Below are positions 8,281 to 16,955 of a stretch of DNA of 64,000 nt, piece by piece; position 1 is the first letter of the stretch, and the number at the start of each line of letters is the position of its first letter. The DNA is from Sulfuritalea sp. Lineage in GTDB: Bacteria > Pseudomonadota > Gammaproteobacteria > Burkholderiales > Rhodocyclaceae. The DNA is taken from NCBI GenBank assembly GCA_016710465.1, contig JADJVS010000016.1, positions 124,001 to 188,000 on the forward strand. The letters are read 5' to 3'. Below the pieces are notes generated by a model. That model did no database searches. It was not told the origin of the DNA and was given only the letters and a program-made list of their open reading frames with translations. The translations under genes and the position numbers were made by a program.

Positions 8281-9431
8281 GGTGAAAGCAGCTTCTCGAA
8301 CGTGAGTTCGTAAATTTTCGCCAGCGGTTCGAGGTCGGCGACGGCGATGCATTCGTCGAGCTTGTGGATGCTCGCATTGACCGGGCCGAATTCGACCAGT
8401 TGCGGGCAGATGTCGGCGATGAAGCGGCCGTCCGAGGTACCGCCGGTGGTGGAAAGCTGCGCGGCGACGCCATTGGTGGCGGCGACGGCGGCGGCGAGCG
8501 CCTCGCAGAGCTCGCCGCGCGGGGTGAGGAAGGGCTTGGCGCCCAGGGTCCAGGCGATGTCGTACTCAAGCCTGTGCCGATCGAGCAGTTGATGCACGCG
8601 GTCTTGCAGGCCGTCTACGCTGCTGGCGGTGGAGAAGCGGAAATTGAAGTCAATGACGAAGCTGCCCGGCACCACGTTGCCGGCGCCGGTGCCGGCATGG
8701 GCGTTGGAAATCTGGAAGCTGGTGGGCGGAAAGTAGTCGTTGCCGGCATCCCAGGTCGTGGCGGCAAGTTCCGCCAGCGCCGGTGCCGCCAGGTGCACCG
8801 GGTTCTTCACCTGTTCGGGATAGGCGACATGGCCCTGCACGCCGCGTATCGTCAGCTTCGCGGAGAGCGATCCGCGGCGGCCGTTCTTCATGGTGTCGCC
8901 GAGCCGGCTGACGCAGGTGGGCTCGCCGACGATGCAGATGTCGATCACCTCGCCGCGCGCCTTGAGCGCCTCGACCACCCGCACCGTGCCGTCGATGGCG
9001 TCGCCTTCCTCGTCGGATGTGAGCAGAAAAGCCAAGGAGTTATGCGAAGCGGTATCCCCTGGTGGGACGGCGCTGACGCCACGGCGGTGGATCAGGTTTT
9101 CCATGGCGACGACGGCGGCGGCGATCGAGGATTTCATGTCGGCCGCGCCACGGCCGTAAAGGAAGCCGTCGCGGATCGTCGCTTCGAAGGGCGGCGACGT
9201 CCATTGCTCCAGCGGCCCGGTGGGCACCACGTCGGTATGGCCGGCGAAGCAGATCAGGCGGCCGGACTTGCCACGGCGCGCCCAGAGGTTCGATACGCCG
9301 CCGGCATCGATGCGCTCGATGCCGAAGCCCAGCGGCGTCAGCCAGGAGGCGATCAGGTCCAGGCAGCCGGCATCCGCCGGGGTGACCGAGGGCCGTGCAA
9401 TCAGTGCTTGTACTTTGTCTAGAACCGTCAC
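8277..9431 (-). CDS. dapE: Succinyl-diaminopimelate desuccinylase
   Basis: 384 residues of the M20 metallopeptidase family. Metal ligands are visible in FAGHTDVVPTG (His/Asp), GRGAADMK, TSDEEGD (catalytic Glu and ligand Glu) and IVGEPT. It hydrolyses N-succinyl-LL-diaminopimelate in lysine and cell-wall synthesis, two steps after the aminotransferase and succinyltransferase encoded upstream. Residues about 114-132, just before the TSDEEG motif, read as an extra loop with unusual codons (see finding). The start overlaps the pilU stop by four bases. Confidence 0.93.
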   Translation of the reverse strand: MTVLDKVQALIARPSVTPADAGCLDLIASWLTPLGFGIERIDAGGVSNLWARRGKSGRLICFAGHTDVVPTGPLEQWTSPPFEATIRDGFLYGRGAADMKSSIAAAVVAMENLIHRRGVSAVPPGDTASHNSLAFLLTSDEEGDAIDGTVRVVEALKARGEVIDICIVGEPTCVSRLGDTMKNGRRGSLSAKLTIRGVQGHVAYPEQVKNPVHLAAPALAELAATTWDAGNDYFPPTSFQISNAHAGTGAGNVVPGSFVIDFNFRFSTASSVDGLQDRVHQLLDRHRLEYDIAWTLGAKPFLTPRGELCEALAAAVAATNGVAAQLSTTGGTSDGRFIADICPQLVEFGPVNASIHKLDECIAVADLEPLAKIYELTFEKLLSP

Positions 9432-10591
9432 GACGGACCCATGTCGAGCTTGAAGTCGCTGAAGGAGCCGGGGGCCACCGACTTGGTCATGTCCTGTGCC
9501 GGCTTGTCACCGTCGGCAGCGGGTGCCGGCGCCGCCGCGTTGTTGATCACCTGCTGCAGGTTGTTGGCCGAGTCGGCGTTGTTCAGCGCTTCTTCCAGGG
9601 TGATGATGCCGGAAGCGTAAAGCTGGTAAAGGCACTGCTCGAAGGTCTGGCTGCCGGGCACCATGGACTTTTCCATGGCGTCCTTGATTTCGCCGAGCTC
9701 GCCTTTTTCGATCAGTTCGGCGATGTAGCGCGAATTGAGCAGCACTTCCACGGCCGGGGCGCGACCGCCGTCGGGCTTCTTCACCAGGCGCTGCGAGATC
9801 ACGCATTTGAGCGTGACGCCGAGGTCGGCGAGCAGGGACGGGCGGTTTTCCAGCGGATAGAAGCTGATGATGCGGCTCATCGCGTGGTAGCTGTTGTTGG
9901 CGTGCAGCGTCGCGATGCAGAGGTGGCCGGACTGCGCGTAGGCGATGGACTGGCTCATGGTGTCCTTGTCGCGGATCTCGCCGATGAAGATCACGTCCGG
10001 CGCCTGGCGCAGTGCGTTCTTCAGCGCGATGTGGAAGGCCTTGGTATCGGAGCCGACCTCGCGCTGGTTCACGATGGATTTCTTGTTCTGGAAGATGAAT
10101 TCGACCGGGTCTTCCAGGGTCAGGATATGGCCGGCCTTGCGCGCGTTGCGGAAGTCGAGCATCGAGGTCAGCGTGGTCGACTTGCCCGAGCCGGTGGCGC
10201 CGACCATCAGGATCAGGCCGCGCTTTTCCATGATCACTTCGGTCAGCACCGGTGGCAGGTGCAGGGTTTCGAAGGCCGGGATGTCCACCGGGATGTAGCG
10301 CACCACCATCGCCGGCGAACCCTTCTGGCGGAAGCAGGAAAGGCGGAAGTTGCCGGTGCCGGGCATGTTGTAGGCGCCGTTGAATTCGAGCTCCTCGTGG
10401 AACTCGTTCATCTGCTTCTCGGTCAGGATTTCACCGAACAGGCCCATGATCGTGGCCGAGTCCATGATCGTCTGGTTGATCGGCACGGCGTTGCCGTTGA
10501 TCTTGATGTTGATCGGCGAACCGACCGAAACGAAGAGGTCGGAAGCCTTCTTCTCCGCCATCAACTGGAACAGTCGCTGCATCGTGCCCAT
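9428..10591 (-). CDS. pilU: Type IV pilus retraction ATPase PilU
   Basis: 387 residues from ATG 10591, with GGAGG six bases before it; upstream extension in the same frame is antisense to dapD and is not used. PilT/PilU family features: Walker A GATGSGKST, Asp box ILTLEDPVEF, Walker B IFIGEIRD and the His box AQSGHLCIATLHANNS. The long C-terminal tail and KKASDLFVSVGSPINIKING start fit PilU rather than PilT. It is embedded in the dap cluster. It powers pilus retraction together with PilT. Confidence 0.88.
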   Translation of the reverse strand: MGTMQRLFQLMAEKKASDLFVSVGSPINIKINGNAVPINQTIMDSATIMGLFGEILTEKQMNEFHEELEFNGAYNMPGTGNFRLSCFRQKGSPAMVVRYIPVDIPAFETLHLPPVLTEVIMEKRGLILMVGATGSGKSTTLTSMLDFRNARKAGHILTLEDPVEFIFQNKKSIVNQREVGSDTKAFHIALKNALRQAPDVIFIGEIRDKDTMSQSIAYAQSGHLCIATLHANNSYHAMSRIISFYPLENRPSLLADLGVTLKCVISQRLVKKPDGGRAPAVEVLLNSRYIAELIEKGELGEIKDAMEKSMVPGSQTFEQCLYQLYASGIITLEEALNNADSANNLQQVINNAAAPAPAADGDKPAQDMTKSVAPGSFSDFKLDMGPS

Positions 10592-10617
10592 GGTGTCCTC
10601 CCGGTTTTCGCCGCGTG

Positions 10618-11436
10618 TCAGTCGCGCAGCAACTCGTTGATGCTGGTCTTCGAGCGCGTCTGCGCGTCGACCTTCTTGACGATCACCGCGCAATACAGGC
10701 TGTAGCTGCCGTCCTTGGATGGCAGGTTGCCGCTCACCACCACCGAGCCCGCCGGCACGCGGCCGTAGATGATTTCGCCGGTGGCGCGGTCGAGGATCTT
10801 GGTGCTCTGGCCGATGAAGACGCCCATCGAGATGACGCAGTTGTCTTCGACGATGACGCCCTCGACGACTTCCGAGCGCGCGCCGACGAAGCAGTTGTCG
10901 CCGATGATGGTCGGGTTGGCCTGCAAGGGCTCCAGCACGCCACCGATGCCGACGCCGCCCGACAGGTGCACGTTCTTGCCGATCTGGGCGCAGGAACCGA
11001 CGGTGACCCAGGTGTCGACCATGGTCGCCTCGCCGACGTAGGCGCCGATGTTCACGAAGCTCGGCATCAGCACGGCATTGGGCGCGATGAAGGAGCCGCG
11101 GCGGACCACGGCGCCGGGCACCACGCGGAAGCCGCCTTGCTGAAACTGCTGTGCATCGTAGTGGGCGAACTTGGTCGGCACCTTGTCGTACCAGCGCTGC
11201 GGACCGCCGTCGAGCAGCACGTTGTCCTCGAGGCGGAAGGAGAGCAGCACGGCCTTCTTGATCCACTGGTGGGTGGTCCACTGGCCGTCGATCTTTTCGG
11301 CCACGCGCAGGGCGCCGGCATCGAGCTCGGCAAGCACATGGGCCACGGCCTCGCGGATGCGCGCCGGCGCGGTGGATGGGCTCAGGCTGGCGCGGTCTTC
11401 CCACGCCTGGTCTATGGTCTGCTGGAGTTCGGACAT
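10618..11436 (-). CDS. dapD: 2,3,4,5-tetrahydropyridine-2,6-dicarboxylate N-succinyltransferase
   Basis: 272 residues. The N-terminal helical domain (MSELQQTIDQAWEDRASLSP) precedes a left-handed beta helix of hexapeptide repeats (about 100-235, for example VNIGAYVGEATMVDTWVTVG and CAQIGKNVHLSGGVGIGG). It transfers succinyl from succinyl-CoA to tetrahydrodipicolinate, the committed step of the succinylase branch of lysine synthesis. ATG 11436 is supported by family length (about 273). Confidence 0.95.
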   Translation of the reverse strand: MSELQQTIDQAWEDRASLSPSTAPARIREAVAHVLAELDAGALRVAEKIDGQWTTHQWIKKAVLLSFRLEDNVLLDGGPQRWYDKVPTKFAHYDAQQFQQGGFRVVPGAVVRRGSFIAPNAVLMPSFVNIGAYVGEATMVDTWVTVGSCAQIGKNVHLSGGVGIGGVLEPLQANPTIIGDNCFVGARSEVVEGVIVEDNCVISMGVFIGQSTKILDRATGEIIYGRVPAGSVVVSGNLPSKDGSYSLYCAVIVKKVDAQTRSKTSINELLRD

Positions 11437-11447
11437 GTTGAAAGCCT

Positions 11448-12641
11448 TCAGAGGGATTGACAGAAATCGTTGATGCGGGCGGCGGCCTCGCGGCATTCCT
11501 CGTGGCCGGCGACCAGCGCGATGCGGATGAAGCCGGCGCCGGGGTTCACGCCCGCGTTGTCGCGCGCCAGGTAACTGCCGGGCAGGACGACGACATTCTT
11601 CTGCCGCAGCAACTCGCGGGCGAAGTCGGTGTCGGCGATCGGCGTTCTTGCCCAGAGGTAGAAGCCGGCATCCGGAATACGGCAGTCGAGGTGGCGCGCG
11701 ACCAGCGGCGTCACCTCATGGAATTTCTCGGCATACAGGCGGCGGTTGTCGCGCACGTGCGCTTCGTCGTTCCAGGCGGCGATGCTGGCGGCCTGCACCG
11801 CCGGGTTCATGGCACTGCCGTGGTAGGTGCGGTAGAGCAGGTAGTTCTTGAGGATCGCGGCGTCACCGGCGACGAAGCCGGAGCGCAGGCCGGGCACATT
11901 GGAGCGCTTGGAAAGGCTGGAGAACATCACCAGGTTGCGGTATTCGCTTCGCCCTAATTGCGCGGCGGCCGAGAGGCCACCCAGCGGGGGCTGCTTTTCG
12001 TCGAAGTAGATCTCCGAATAGCACTCGTCCGAGGCGATGACGAAACCGTGCCGGTCCGAGAGTTCGAACAAATCCTTCCATGCGGCGAGGTCCATCACCT
12101 TGCCGGTCGGGTTGCCCGGCGAACAGACATAGACCAGTTGCACCTCGCGCCAGGTGGCCTCGGGCAGGGACGCCCAGTCCATGGCGAAATCATCGTGGGG
12201 CAGGGTGTTGAGGTAGATCGGGCGCGCGCCGGCGAGGAGGGCGGCGCCTTCGTAGATCTGGTAGAAGGGATTCGGGCAGACGACCTTGGCGCGGCCGCCG
12301 CTGCGGTCGATCACGGCCTGGGCGAAGGCGAACAGGGCTTCGCGCGAGCCATTCACCGGGATCACCTGGGTGGCGGCATCCGGCGCCGGCACGGCGTAAC
12401 GGCGCGCGATCCAGGTGGCGATCGTCTGGCGCAGGGCGTCCGTGCCCTGGGTGGTCGGGTAGTTGGCCAGGCCGCCGAGATTGTCGGCCAGCGCCTGCTT
12501 GATGAAAGGCGGCGTCTCGTGCTGGGGCTCGCCGATCGAGAGCTTGATTTCGCTCAAAGTCGGCGCTGGCGCCACGCCGGCAAACAACTGGCGCAGCTTT
12601 TCAAAGGGGTAGGGCTGCAGGAGCTTGAGGTCGGAATTCAC
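11448..12641 (-). CDS. dapC: N-succinyldiaminopimelate aminotransferase
   Basis: 397 residues from GTG 12641. The start VNSDLKLLQPYPFEKLR equals the normal N-terminus of the betaproteobacterial DapC; an ATG at 12689 lies upstream of a TATAAT and would not be transcribed. PLP lysine is in SSLSKRSNVPGLRSGF, with the substrate-binding pattern YVCSPGNPTGKV. It aminates N-succinyl-2-amino-6-ketopimelate; the product is used by DapE after DapF-independent steps. First gene of the minus-strand dap run, 11 bases before dapD. Confidence 0.88.
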   Translation of the reverse strand: MNSDLKLLQPYPFEKLRQLFAGVAPAPTLSEIKLSIGEPQHETPPFIKQALADNLGGLANYPTTQGTDALRQTIATWIARRYAVPAPDAATQVIPVNGSREALFAFAQAVIDRSGGRAKVVCPNPFYQIYEGAALLAGARPIYLNTLPHDDFAMDWASLPEATWREVQLVYVCSPGNPTGKVMDLAAWKDLFELSDRHGFVIASDECYSEIYFDEKQPPLGGLSAAAQLGRSEYRNLVMFSSLSKRSNVPGLRSGFVAGDAAILKNYLLYRTYHGSAMNPAVQAASIAAWNDEAHVRDNRRLYAEKFHEVTPLVARHLDCRIPDAGFYLWARTPIADTDFARELLRQKNVVVLPGSYLARDNAGVNPGAGFIRIALVAGHEECREAAARINDFCQSL

Positions 12642-12671
12642 GAAGGCGGATAGGCAGGAAAACAGGCGGTC

Positions 12672-12677
12672 ATTATA
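12672..12677 (-). promoter_or_regulatory. -10 element of the dapC operon promoter
   Basis: The minus strand carries a perfect TATAAT here, about 30 bases upstream of the dapC GTG. The -35 is poor (CAATCG or nearby at 17-18 bases). The transcript would start near 12665 and cover dapC through prmB. Confidence 0.5.
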
Positions 12678-12749
12678 CGAGGGCCGCATGTCGTCGATTG
12701 CCGCCGATTTCCGGTAAATTCCGCTCTCTTGCACCCGACGGAGGACGGC

Positions 12750-13439
12750 ATGGGACAGATGATCGATTTCAAGCGGCCGGACGGCAGCGCCTGTCGCGGC
12801 TGGCTGGCGAGCGCCGGGCAGGGTCGCCCCGGCGTGGTGGTGATCCAGGAATGGTGGGGACTCAACGACCAGATTTGCGACATTGCCGACCGCTTTGCCC
12901 GTGCCGGCTACAACGCCCTGGCGCCGGACTTGTTCAAGGGCCGCGTGACGCAGCAGCCGGACGAGGCCAGCCACCTGATGAACGGGCTGGATTTCCCCGG
13001 CGCCACGCACCAGGACATCCGCGGCGCCGTCGACCATCTGCGCGCACTGGCTGACAACAGCGGTGGCAAGGGCGGCGGCAAGGTCGCCGCGATGGGCTTT
13101 TGCATGGGCGGCGCGCTGGCCATTGCCGCCGCCGTGCATGTGCCGAAGCTCGCGGCCGGCGTCTGCTTCTACGGCATCCCGCCCAAGGAGTTCGCCGACC
13201 CGGCCAACATCCGCATTCCCTTCCAGGCGCATTTCGCCAGCAAGGACGACTGGTGCACGCCCGCGGCAGCCGATGAACTCGAAGCCGCGATGCGCGCCGC
13301 CGGCAACCCGCCCGAGATGTACCGTTACGAGGCGGACCATGCCTTCTTCAACGAGCGCCGCGCCGAGGTCTATGACGCCGACTGCGCCAAGCAGGCCTGG
13401 GAACGCATGCTGGCCTTTCTCGCCAGGACGCTGGCCTGA
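12750..13439 (+). CDS. Dienelactone hydrolase family protein
   Basis: 229 residues from ATG 12750, preceded by GGAGG at five bases; TTG 12729 is not needed. Alpha/beta hydrolase with the dienelactone hydrolase triad: Cys in GFCMGGALAI (about 116), Asp in SKDDWCTP (about 166) and His in EADHAFFNE (about 199). Family members open dienelactones in chlorocatechol degradation, but most chromosomal copies have unknown substrates. It is divergent from dapC and overlaps the ankyrin gene by one base. Confidence 0.85.
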   Translation: MGQMIDFKRPDGSACRGWLASAGQGRPGVVVIQEWWGLNDQICDIADRFARAGYNALAPDLFKGRVTQQPDEASHLMNGLDFPGATHQDIRGAVDHLRALADNSGGKGGGKVAAMGFCMGGALAIAAAVHVPKLAAGVCFYGIPPKEFADPANIRIPFQAHFASKDDWCTPAAADELEAAMRAAGNPPEMYRYEADHAFFNERRAEVYDADCAKQAWERMLAFLARTLA

Positions 13440-13897
13440 TGGCTACGCCCGATCTCACGCCCGCCGACTGGGTCAATATCAGCCTCACCGAGGCGATGCT
13501 GGCGCGCGATGGCCCGCCGCTCTACGTGGCGGCCAAGCTCGGATGCGTCGCGGCGACGCGCGTGATGTGCGAGGCCGGTACCCACCTCGAAGTGCTGGGC
13601 CCCAAGCGCGACCGGCCGCTGCATGCCGCCGCCGCCGGCGGCCACACCAGCGTCGCGGCGACGCTGGTCAGCGCCGGATGCGAGATCGATCCGCAGGACG
13701 AGGACGGCAACACGCCGCTGATCACCGCCGTGCTCCATGGCCAGGCCGGGCCGGTCGAACTGCTGCTGGCCGTGGGCGCCGACATGGATGTGGCGCGGCT
13801 GGACGGCATGACGGCGATCCACATCGCTCAGTTGCCGGGCACACCCAAGGTGATTTACGACCTGATGATGCTTGGGCAGGAAGAACCGATCGGGTGA
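13439..13897 (+). CDS. Ankyrin-repeat protein
   Basis: 152 residues with about four ankyrin repeats between residues 22 and 140, for example RPLHAAAAGGHTSVAATLVSAG and TPLITAVLHGQAGPVELLLAVGAD. No signal peptide, so it is probably a cytoplasmic protein-binding scaffold. The ATG shares a base with the stop of the dienelactone hydrolase gene (TGATG), implying coupled translation; the partner is unknown. Confidence 0.85.
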   Translation: MATPDLTPADWVNISLTEAMLARDGPPLYVAAKLGCVAATRVMCEAGTHLEVLGPKRDRPLHAAAAGGHTSVAATLVSAGCEIDPQDEDGNTPLITAVLHGQAGPVELLLAVGADMDVARLDGMTAIHIAQLPGTPKVIYDLMMLGQEEPIG

Positions 13898-13913
13898 GCC
13901 GGCATCGCGCCGC

Positions 13914-14384
13914 ATGAAGCTCTACCTCGCCGGGCCCGATGTGTTTCGCCCCGATGCCGCGCGCTGGGCCGCGTCAGCGCGTGCGCTGTGCGCTGCCGCC
14001 GGCCATCTGGCGCTGCTGCCCCTGGAGCAGGAGGCGGCGACGCCCGCGGCGATCTACGCCGGCAACCTGCGCCTGATCACCGAGGCCGACTGCGTGATCG
14101 CAAACCTGAATCCGTTTCGCGGTGCCGAGCCCGATTCCGGCACCTGCGTCGAAATCGGCTATGCCCTGGCGCTGGGCAAGCGCGTGGTCGGCTACGCGGA
14201 TGACCTGCGGCCGCTGCGGGATCGCCTGCAGGCCGCCTCGGGCGACCTGGGCTGCCGCGACGCGGCGGGTTGGACGGTGGAGGATTTCGGCCTGCCGCTG
14301 AACCTGATGCTGGCGGTGCCGCTGCGTCTGGCGCAGGGTGGGCTGGAAGCTGCGCTAGGCCTGCTCGCCGAGCGCGCCGTTTAG
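13914..14384 (+). CDS. Nucleoside 2-deoxyribosyltransferase
   Basis: 156 residues from ATG 13914. Matches the family: MKLYLAGPDVF at the N-terminus, the catalytic region IYAGNLRLITEADCVIANLNPFRG, and EPDSGTCVEIGYALALGKRVVGY, with the Glu of GTCVEIGYA acting as the likely nucleophile. It exchanges bases between deoxynucleosides in salvage. The 3' end overlaps the convergent yaeQ gene by 30 bases. Confidence 0.88.
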   Translation: MKLYLAGPDVFRPDAARWAASARALCAAAGHLALLPLEQEAATPAAIYAGNLRLITEADCVIANLNPFRGAEPDSGTCVEIGYALALGKRVVGYADDLRPLRDRLQAASGDLGCRDAAGWTVEDFGLPLNLMLAVPLRLAQGGLEAALGLLAERAV

Positions 14385-14912
14385 CACGCGCGGAGCCACA
14401 TGCAGGCTTTCGCCGTCGGCGATCAGCCAGGCCTCGTTCTCCTGCAGGGTGCACTGCAAGCTCATGCCGCGCTGTGCCAGTGCCGCCAGTGCCTGGGTTT
14501 CGTTGGCGGCGAGATCGATCACTGTCAGCTTGTCGAGCTTGCGCAAGGCGGCCTGGTTCTGCTGCCACCACATTTCGGCGACGCGACCGCCGTAGGTCAG
14601 CACCACGACCCGATCGGAACGGCCGCAGGCGCGGCGCAGGCGCTTCTCGTCGGGCAGGCCGACTTCGATCCAGAGTTGGACCGCGCCGGTCAGGTCCTTG
14701 CGCCAGAGGTCGGGCTCGTCGTCGGCGGACAGCCCCTTGCCGAAGGTCAGCGCGTCGTCGGCATGGAGCATGAAGGCCAGGATCCGCACCATCATGCGCT
14801 CGTCGGTTTCCGAAGGGTGGCGGGCGACGGTCAGCTCGTGGGTCGCGTAGTAGTTGCGGTCCAGATCGGTGATCTGCAGCTCCGCCTTGAAAATGGTCGA
14901 TTTGAGGGCCAT
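14355..14912 (-). CDS. yaeQ: YaeQ family protein
   Basis: 185 residues, closely matching the YaeQ family: ALKSTIFKAELQITDLDRNYYATHELTVARHPSETDERMMVRILAFML, broken here only for description, then WIEVGLPDEKRLRRACGRSDRV. YaeQ has a PD-(D/E)XK nuclease-like fold; its molecular role is not established (proposed suppressor of RfaH loss in E. coli). Monocistronic, convergent with and overlapping the deoxyribosyltransferase gene by 30 bases. Confidence 0.9.
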   Translation of the reverse strand: MALKSTIFKAELQITDLDRNYYATHELTVARHPSETDERMMVRILAFMLHADDALTFGKGLSADDEPDLWRKDLTGAVQLWIEVGLPDEKRLRRACGRSDRVVVLTYGGRVAEMWWQQNQAALRKLDKLTVIDLAANETQALAALAQRGMSLQCTLQENEAWLIADGESLHVAPRVLNGALGEQA

Positions 14913-14967
14913 GGGGAACCGCCGATTAGACTACAGAAGTGCCAATCCAAGGTCGCGGATTTTACGA

Positions 14968-14996
14968 TTGACTTTGCCCGGCCGCAGGCATACAGT
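14968..14996 (+). promoter_or_regulatory. Sigma-70 promoter in front of a non-coding structured segment
   Basis: TTGACT (14968-14973), a spacer of exactly 17 bases and TACAGT (14991-14996). This is among the best -35/-10 pairs in the window. It does not lead directly to an ORF; transcription would start near 15003 and reach the terminator at 15163-15196. Confidence 0.55.
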
Positions 14997-15002
14997 GAAA
15001 TT

Positions 15003-15200
15003 GCTTCCAGTTTGGAGCGACTCCCGGAGGACCTTAGCGCTGAATCCCATTCCGCGATTAATGCTTCCAAAATTGGTCCGGTAGCTACCGGACTTTGGCC
15101 CGCAGGGGCCGCGCCGATTTGAGACACAGCTTGCGGGCGCAATACAAGTTCAGCTAAAGCGAAAAGCCCGTTTCGGCTTCGGCCGCAACGGGCTTTGTCC
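15003..15200 (+). ncRNA. Candidate small structured RNA of about 195 nt
   Basis: The 410-base gap between yaeQ and the hemerythrin gene has no plausible ORF but has a good promoter, several hairpins and a rho-independent terminator. The strongest internal element is a perfect 18-base palindrome at 15076-15093 followed by a GGCCC-GCAG-GGGCC hairpin at 15098-15110. Upstream GGACC near 15032 can also pair with GGTCC at 15075-15079. I do not recognise an Rfam class. Alternative: a long leader of the hemerythrin gene ended by attenuation. Confidence 0.4.
15163..15196 (+). terminator. Rho-independent terminator
   Basis: AAAGCCCGTT (15163-15172) pairs perfectly with AACGGGCTTT (15187-15196), followed by GTCCATTTTT. 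It would end the candidate small RNA, and lies 127 bases before the hemerythrin start. Confidence 0.8.
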
Positions 15201-15322
15201 ATTTTTGAGTCGGTGCCGGGCAATTGACGGGCATGTCGGCAGCGAGGGATACTTCGCCCCCAAGCGATCGGCGTAGCCGGGGAGGATCATGCGCCGACGA
15301 AGCACAGTGGGAGAAGATTCGC

Positions 15323-15760
15323 ATGAGCGTGATGCATTGGAGCGTGAGCTACTACACCGGCCTGCCGGAGGTCGACCGGCAGCACGAGGCCTTGTTCGGG
15401 TTGGTCAATCGCCTGTATGACGCCAGGGGGCATCGCGCCGAGCTCCTCGAACAGGCGTTCGCCGATTTACGGGATTACGTGCGCGAACATTTTTCGCTCG
15501 AGGAAGCGCTCATGGCCGAGAGTGGAATCGATGCCGGATACATCGCCCGCCATCATGCCGCCCATGAGAACTTCGTGATGCGGGTGGACGAACTGTGGAA
15601 TTTCCATCGCGCCGGGAGCGAGTCCGCCGCCGATGAACTGCTCGGCTTCCTGATGGCCTGGCTGCGGGAACATATCCTGCACACCGATCGCAAGATGGCG
15701 CTGGAGATCCACGCCCGGATGGGTACCGAGGCGCCGCACAACCAGTTCGCCCATTTCTGA
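15323..15760 (+). CDS. Bacteriohemerythrin
   Basis: 145 residues from ATG 15323 (GGGAGA eight bases upstream). Carries the diiron hemerythrin ligands: His in EVDRQHEAL, HFSLEEALM with His/Glu, HHAAHENF and HILHTDRKM. The single-domain form binds O2 reversibly and is common in microaerobic betaproteobacteria. It has no signal peptide. It directly follows the candidate small RNA; whether the terminator attenuates its expression is unknown. Confidence 0.92.
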   Translation: MSVMHWSVSYYTGLPEVDRQHEALFGLVNRLYDARGHRAELLEQAFADLRDYVREHFSLEEALMAESGIDAGYIARHHAAHENFVMRVDELWNFHRAGSESAADELLGFLMAWLREHILHTDRKMALEIHARMGTEAPHNQFAHF

Positions 15761-15771
15761 GCGCCACGCCA

Positions 15772-16104
15772 TCAATGCAGGGTGGGTGACACGCTCACCA
15801 GTCGCGGCCCGGTATTGACCACCAGTACGTCGTCCCCGAGCATCACCAGGCTGCCGCGTCGGCGATTGTCGCCTGTGTCGCTGTAGTCGAAACCATAGGC
15901 GCGGCGCAGGCACAGGCGGCCTTCGTCGTCGCGCCCAAGGCTGAGGCTGGCGATAGCCACGGTATCGTCCAGCAGTTGCAGCTCGTCGGCGGCGCAGGCC
16001 GCCTTGGCTGCGCGGATGCCGATGTCGCGCACATGCACGCTGTCGTACCAGAGCCAGGCGATGGCGCCGAGGACCAGGATGCCGAGGAGTTCCAGCGTGG
16101 GCAT
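15772..16104 (-). CDS. DUF3301 family small membrane-anchored protein
   Basis: 110 residues with one N-terminal helix (LELLGILVLGAIAWLWYDSV, 4-23) and a soluble part containing ARAA-type AAKAACAADELQLLDDTVA and RAYGFDYSDTGDNRRRGSL, the usual DUF3301 pattern. Family function is unknown. It is the last gene of the RavA/ViaA-like operon, three bases after the DUF364 gene. Confidence 0.78.
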   Translation of the reverse strand: MPTLELLGILVLGAIAWLWYDSVHVRDIGIRAAKAACAADELQLLDDTVAIASLSLGRDDEGRLCLRRAYGFDYSDTGDNRRRGSLVMLGDDVLVVNTGPRLVSVSPTLH

Positions 16105-16106
16105 GG

Positions 16107-16955
16107 TCAGCCGGCGGCGGCGCGCGCCAGCAAGGCGGCGCCGCCGGGGTAGTTGTCGCGCGTCAGCGCGGTCTTGACGCTGAACGGGCTGGTCGATTCG
16201 CCGCGTTTCAGCGCGTCGACGAAGCCGGCGCCGTCCCGGATCCAGTTGCCGCCGACCAGGGTCACGCCGCGGGCGAACAGGGCGTCGGGCAGGCAGCCGG
16301 CACTGGGGCCGACCATGGCGAACCAGCGCGCGTTTCTGCAATGGCCGAGCATCTGGTCCAGCGTGTCGTTGAGCAACAGCGTGCTGGTCGATACCACCTT
16401 GGCGCAGGTTTCGAGCTCGCGGGCATCGACGGTGACGCGATAGCCATCCGTCGCGCCGGCCAGTTCGGCCTTGAGCTCGACCACGGTGAGCCGTGCGTCG
16501 CTTTCCAGCACGCGGTCCAGCAGCGGGCGAAAGAGGCCGATCATGCCGATGTGCTCGCCTGAGGCGGGGTTCATCTCGCCGATCGAGTCGCGGCTGGCCG
16601 GTGGTGCGAAGCCGGCGCGATCATACAGGCAGCGTGTCAGGGCGTTGGCCGTGGCGAAGCCCAGCGCCTTGCCGAAAGAGTCGGCGCTGGCGTAACGGCG
16701 AGCCAGCGCAAGCGCGTCGCCGCCGGCCACGCCGAGATCGCCGCCGGCGGTGCGCAGGCGCGCCAGGGTGTCGTCGAGCAGCACGTAGGAAAGCCCAAGC
16801 GAGCCATCATCGAGTTCGAGTGCACAGAATTCGCCCTTGTTCTCTCCGGGGTCCCCCGTCGGCGGCGGTGGCAGGTGAAGTGCGCGCACGCGCGGCAGCG
16901 GGCCTTGCGCGGCAAAGGCTGCCAACTGGGCCAGGTAGTCGTCGGCAAAACTCAT
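16107..16955 (-). CDS. DUF364-type putative heavy-metal chelation protein
   Basis: 282 residues. N-terminal DUF4213-like part (SYVLLDDTLARLRTAGG, then ASADSFGKALGFATANALTRCLYD) and C-terminal DUF364 Rossmann-like part (HIGMIGLFRPLLDRV, VVSTSTLLLNDTLDQML, VGPSAGCLPDALFARGVTLVGG). Members are suspected metal-chelating or anaerobic-metabolism proteins; no reaction is established. Its start overlaps the VWA gene by four bases, tying it to the MoxR/VWA pair. Confidence 0.75.
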   Translation of the reverse strand: MSFADDYLAQLAAFAAQGPLPRVRALHLPPPPTGDPGENKGEFCALELDDGSLGLSYVLLDDTLARLRTAGGDLGVAGGDALALARRYASADSFGKALGFATANALTRCLYDRAGFAPPASRDSIGEMNPASGEHIGMIGLFRPLLDRVLESDARLTVVELKAELAGATDGYRVTVDARELETCAKVVSTSTLLLNDTLDQMLGHCRNARWFAMVGPSAGCLPDALFARGVTLVGGNWIRDGAGFVDALKRGESTSPFSVKTALTRDNYPGGAALLARAAAG

